Shown here in pieces: positions 59,499-64,000 of a stretch of 64,000 nucleotides of DNA. The notes beneath the pieces were generated by a model that did not search any database, was not told where the DNA came from, and was given only the letters and a program-made list of their open reading frames with translations. The first letter of the stretch is position 1; each line of letters starts with the position of its first letter. The stretch is taken from the NCBI RefSeq assembly GCF_031755915.1, contig NC_083380.1, positions 16,077,001-16,141,000 on the forward strand, given 5' to 3'. This DNA is from Ziziphus jujuba. Its lineage: Eukaryota > Streptophyta > Magnoliopsida > Rosales > Rhamnaceae. The position numbers and the translations under genes are program-made.

Positions 59499-61200
59499 AG
59501 GTTGTAGTAGGCCATTTGGGGCTACTGTTGAATATTTAATGGTTTGATCGATGATACACTTAGCCATGAACTCTTGAACCTCTGGTCGCATTCCTTCCCA
59601 AAAAAAAAAACTTGTATTAAGCCACAAGAAAGTCCGCTCCACCCCTGCATGTCCACTTATAGGAGTTTCATGATATTCCTAAAGTAGCAAGGTCTTTCGT
59701 TTTGATTCCTTGCTCATCATAAACCTATTCTTATACAACAAGAGACCATTTCGAACACTAAAATGGGAATTTTCTAAGTTTCCAGTAAGTAATTGTTTCT
59801 ACAGCACCTTTAGATCCGGACATTGCATACTTTCCTTTCTTAAATCATCCAAGTAGTCATACCTGCCAACGGATATTGCTGTGCAAAGTTGGAGGGAATG
59901 GTTTTCATGTCAGCAGGACAAGGCATCCGCTGCTGAGTTCACCATGCTGGTCTTATATTCAATGGAGAACTAGTAGCCCATCAATTTTCATAGCAGGTAC
60001 TGCTGCTCTGGTGTTTGAATTACCTGAGTGAGAAGCTCCCTTCAACTCTTATGATCGGTCCGTATGATGAAGTGCTGTCCGAGTAGATATTGTTGCCACT
60101 TAACGACAGCTTCCACCACTACCCTGAACTCTCATATGTAAGCAGAGGCCCCTATTAGGCATAGGCTGAGTTTCTTGCTAAAAAATGCCACTGGATGGCC
60201 ATCTTGCATCAAAACTCCACCGATTCCTATATTGAAAGCATTGGTCTCCACTACGAAGGTCTTTGAAAAGTCTGGAAGGCGTAGAATAGGAGTCTTAGTC
60301 ATGATTGTTTTTAACCTCTCAAAGGCCATTGAAGCCTCTTCAGTCCAAGTGAAGTTGTCTTTTTTAAGGAGCTCTGTGAGGGGGGCTACAATTGTCGCAT
60401 AATGCGCGATGAAGCGGTGGTAATATCCAATGAGGCCAAGGAAGCCTCGTATCAGCTTGAGGTTCTTAGATTGTGGCCAACTGGTCATGGCTTCAATTTT
60501 GGAAATGTCAGCTCTGACTCCTGCAGCTGAGACAAGGTGTCCTAAATATTCAATTGATCGCTGGAAGAATTGACACTTGCTTCCCTTAGTGAAAAAATTG
60601 TTCTCGATTAGACATTGCAACACTAATTGCAAATGTGAAACATGTTCAGTCACGCTTTTATTATAAACCAGGATGTTATCAAAGAATACAATGACAAACT
60701 TCCGGAAAAATGGCTTAAAAATGTGGTTCATGGCTTCTTGGAAGGTAGAGGGGGAGTTAGACAACCCGAAGGGCGTTACTATGAATTCATAACATCCTTC
60801 ATGTGTTTTAAATGCTATCTTATGGATATCTCGACAATCCATTCCGATCTGGTGATACTCGGCTCGAAGATCAAGTTTTAAGGACACCACTGCTCCACCT
60901 AATTCATCCAAAAGTTCATCAATGGTGGGAATCGGGAAATGATCTCTGATTGTGATCCTATTAAGAGCCCTATAGTCAACACAAAACCTCTAGGACCCAT
61001 CTTTTTTTCTTAACTAACAATACCGAGGGAGAATATGGACTATTATTGTGCTGAATAAATCCATAATTAAGCATTTCCTTAACCAGTTTTTCCATGATAT
61101 CTTTCTGGAAGTAAAGGTAGCGATACAGCCTCACGTTAACTGGGGATGAACCTAGCTGCATGAATCCAATGATCAATATTGCAGGCAGGCGGGAATTGCC
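59499..61200 (-). pseudogene. Gypsy reverse transcriptase, RNase H and integrase zinc finger
   Basis: The 259-residue frame 60132-60911 has LDLRAEYHQIGM, TPFGLSNSPSTFQEAMNHIF and FVIVFFDNILVYN. The second Asp of the catalytic FDD is changed to Asn, so catalysis is lost. GFLGLIGYYHRFI and FVVETNAFNIGIGGVLMQDGHPVAFFSKKL lead into RNase H, where the first catalytic Asp is also Asn. The upstream piece (60976-61176) carries the fingers region. The integrase zinc finger (about 59500-59660) has HETPISGHAGVERT and a Cys pair in which one Cys is lost. Confidence 0.92.
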
Positions 61201-62921
61201 TTGGCTCTTGAAAAACCCTTCGATACTTACATATTAAGCCCCTTCCCACTGGTGGTAGAGTCTCCTCTAGATGTTCTATCTCACCAACTCCTAGTCCTCC
61301 TTTTGTAGCTGTTGAGTCCGAAACAGAAGTAAACTTGTAAACCTTTCGCACTGAAACCTCAAAAATCAATACACTTAATTGAGTGAAAGTGATTTGGCTA
61401 GTCTTAAGGTGTTTATTGCCTGCTAATTTCACTTGCTATCCCTTCCATTGAAATTCCATAGTTAATTCATTATGGTCATGTATACAAGGCCCCAAGGTTC
61501 TCAGCCACTGCATTCCCAGAACAATATCTAAGCCCCAAATGGGCAAGACGTACAGGTCCACCTTAAACCGGATGCCTACATCTCAAGTTCCACGCCAACA
61601 CATTTTTAACAACACACCAAAGACTGTCCGTTGCCTATATACACTTTAAACCTCTTAGTTTCTTCCCATTGAAGGCCTAGCTTCTCTACAAAAGCTTCTT
61701 GGATAAGATTATTATTACTGCCAGTGTCAGTGAGTACTTCTAATAGTTCTAAACTTGCCTAGCCAATATTCAAAAGATATGGGGATTCGTAGCATGTGAA
61801 AGAGTATTAAGGCTTACCTCAAGCTCTTCCTCATCCATTGTATATTCATTGCATGACTCAGACCCTTCTGGCCTCAAGCCCTCCTCTTCCTCCCCACACA
61901 TAAGCAACACCCAATTCTTGCACTTATGATTGATGTGGTATTTCTCGTCACAGCTGAAACAGAGGCCTTTCTCTCTTTTTTCCTATGTTTCCGTGGGTGT
62001 CAAGTGTTTGATCGGAATTTTGGAGTTCCCGATTTGGGGTAGGCCTGTCCGAGAGGTCGATGCTCCCCCCACTAGTCCCTAAGGACCTGGTTTGTATACC
62101 AATGAGGAACCTCCCATGTTTGCTCGTGTGGAATAGTCCAAAGTCTGAGAGCCTTCTCTGATGGAACGACCAAATAAGTCTTCATTTCTATCCTCAAAGA
62201 GTTGCGCTTTTGCCATGGCATCTGCCAAGTCGTAAGGCCGAGCCAGTAAAAGCTCCCTGTAGATCTCATTTTTTCAAACCCAAATAAAAAAATTGACAAA
62301 CATGGATTCAGAGACACCTGTAATTATGGTCATCAGACTCTTAAATGCAGCTCAGTACTAAGAAACTGTCTCTGTTTGAACCAGCGTAGCAATTCTCCCT
62401 AGAGGATCATCATATATCGATGCCCCAAACCGCTTTCATAACTCATGGAGAAACACATCCCAACTAGTTAAGGCTCCACTCTTCTCCATCAATTGATGCC
62501 ACAGTGAAGGCTCTCCATCCAAATGGAAAGCCACCACCACTAATCGCATAATCGGATCTACTTGGTGGAGTGAGAAGAACTTGTTAATTTTATAGATCTA
62601 ACTCTCCACATTTGTGCCATCGAATCGAGGTACATCGACCCTCAAGATCTTAAGAAGTGAATTCATGTCCACCTAAGGAACTTCGAAGTTATGTTGTTGG
62701 GTCCTAATTTGGCTATTTTTCCCCCTGTGCTGTGATGAACTTGTGTGACCTCCTCCAACACACCAAAATTCTGTTGCAATTGAGAAAACTGAGAGAGACG
62801 CTGTTTTATGGCCTCCATGTGTTGTTCCAGAAGCGAAGAAAATTTGGACAGCTGTGTCGATGTGCTGTTTGAAACTTGCCTCCATGGTCTTCATGAGCTC
62901 GGCAGTCTCGTCATTCCTCAT
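61201..62921 (-). pseudogene. Gypsy gag and protease, broken
   Basis: Gag opens at 62921 with MRNDETAELMKTMEASFKQHIDT. Broken frames follow through the capsid region. The zinc knuckle CFSCDEKYHINHKC (about 61920-61960) keeps the CX2CX4HX4C spacing. The protease at about 61675-61735 reads LTDTGSNNNLIQEAFVEKLGL with the active-site DTGS intact. Many stops separate these pieces. Confidence 0.87.
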
Positions 62922-64000
62922 CTCTCAATGAAAGCAACAGTAATACAAGAAAATTGAAAAGCACTCTTTGAGTTAGTGCTAAACTCCCATTAACCACAAG
63001 TTCTTTTTTCCAACATATCCCTCCATTTATAGCCCTTCCTTTTTATAACTCTCAACGCTGCCCTGACATCACAAAATCGTTAAGCCAGTGTGGCTTCACA
63101 CGTGTCCTACTCTCACGATGGTTTCTTGGCTCTCCTGCACTCCTCTTCTAGTTTCCTTCTATCTCCCCACTGATATTTGCTTCAAAACGAGCATCTTCCC
63201 CAGCCGTTTCATTTTGGATACCAGTTTCTAACATTTTCCCATGGGCCTCACTTCCAGCCCATTTGCTCGTTTGTTTCTGGACCTGGCTGCTATCCAAAAT
63301 GACTTCAACATGGTTATCACTTCCTCCGTCTTAAAAAATGACCTTGTCCTCAAAGTCGGGAATGTTGTACAACTGATTGAAGGTATGATGATCTTTCCAA
63401 GTTGCTTCTTCAGGAGAACTATGAGACCATTGGACTAGCACATGCATTTGTGGCTTATCCTGAACTTAAGTGATTCGTCCAACCAGCACAGCAGTGGGTA
63501 TTAATGTTGGCCTATTAGCATAGCTGAGTTCTGGTAGAGGGTAACAGGTGACAGATAAGTCACCTTTAAAAGACTTCAACAAGGAAACATGAAAAGTTCG
63601 GTGGATTTTATTGCCTGCAGGCAACGCCAATGTGTAAGCCACTGGTCCGGAATGAGCAATAATGGAAAAAGGTCCAAAATACGACAACAAAGCTTGGAAT
63701 TTAGTCACATTGCTACGTTAGGTTGGCGATATGGCTGAAGCTTGACGAAGACCAAATCCCCTGCTTTAAATTGGATATCACATCATTTCTTGTTGGCTTG
63801 TTGCTGCATTCGGTTCTACGCTTGCCCTAAGTTTTGTTTCAGCTGTTGCAAGATTGAATCTTCGGTCATCAAATCCTCTTCCACTACTTGCAGTGAAGTT
63901 GCACCCATCACATAAGCCAAAATTATTGGAGGAAGTTTTCCATATACAGCTTGGAAGGGAGTCATCCTAATGGCGGAGTGATATTCAACCCAACATAGGT
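62922..64000 (-). mobile_element. Second, tandem gypsy copy: pol end and LTR-like end, running off the window
   Basis: Colinear with 55400-56640 on the same strand. It includes integrase C-terminal [28 protein letters not shown] (63620-63700), the LEDKV-like pol end, and the LTR-like stretch that also serves the downstream element. It therefore forms a head-to-tail arrangement with the element at 55405-62921. The match continues to the last base. Several stops show decay, and a 20-base deletion lies near 63986. Confidence 0.85.

Larger units (their letters stand above)
55405..62921 (-). mobile_element. Ty3/gypsy element, decayed, integrase split by a DNA transposon
   Basis: On the minus strand: gag start (62921), zinc knuckle (about 61920-61960), protease (about 61675-61735), reverse transcriptase (61176-60250), RNase H, integrase zinc finger (about 59500-59660), a 2.5-kb insertion (57003-59498), integrase core (56676-57000), integrase C-terminus (56049-56264), chromodomain-like end (about 55860-56000) and an LTR-like end (about 55405-55690). 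The LTR-like end is repeated at 62935-63120, just upstream of gag. No clear primer-binding site is seen between it and the gag start, so the leader is short or partly deleted. Confidence 0.88.

Overview
The window is a transposon-rich, AT-rich piece of a flowering-plant nuclear genome. The signs are nested LTR retrotransposons of both the Ty1/copia and Ty3/gypsy type, Pack-MULE and MITE-like DNA elements, a family-1 glycosyltransferase with the single-intron layout of plant UGT85 genes, and intergenic DNA full of microsatellites. A eudicot is likely. The large repeat family and the UGT sequence would fit Rosales, but I cannot prove that from sequence alone.

Only one gene looks intact: a UGT85-type UDP-glycosyltransferase at 28688-30246 (two exons, 479 residues, complete PSPG box). 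Around it lie three wrecked relatives: pseudogene 1 (13910-14932), a 5' stub (36607-36659) and pseudogene 3 (about 49700-51928). The locus is therefore a small UGT85 tandem cluster broken up by transposons and deletions. The upstream regions of pseudogene 1 and the stub are duplicates of each other (8237-13928 and 31053-36659). Each carries a different LTR insertion, so each shows the other's empty site.

Layout. 1-706: end of a large solo-LTR-like repeat. 961-1507: three 182-bp tandem repeats. 1860 to about 8230: decayed gypsy chromovirus pol end and its 3' LTR, split by solo LTR copy A (4175-7215). 8237-14932: duplicated segment, solo LTR copy B and UGT pseudogene 1 with a 238-bp solo LTR inside. 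14933-17065: intergenic. 17066-19832: solo LTR copy C. 19883-20435: hAT-like MITE. 21490-26960: complete but decayed copia element with a 1.05-kb solo LTR inside. 26961-31052: the intact UGT gene and its flanks. 31053-36659: second duplicated segment with a 134-bp LTR-like element that is itself split by solo LTR copy D in reverse orientation. 36855-49580: second copia element, split by a 7.9-kb insertion that contains a circularly permuted gypsy element. 49700-51928: UGT pseudogene 3 with a solo LTR replacing its sugar-donor motif. 51929-55404: intergenic with possible exon remnants. 55405-64000: tandemly arranged gypsy element whose integrase is split by a DNA transposon, which in turn holds a Pack-MULE carrying a fragment of a RING-type E3 ligase gene.

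Apart from the glycosyltransferase, the coding stretches are all transposon protein remnants with stops or frameshifts, so the genes do not form a pathway. The most interesting structures are the permuted gypsy element, the Pack-MULE and the reciprocal empty sites.
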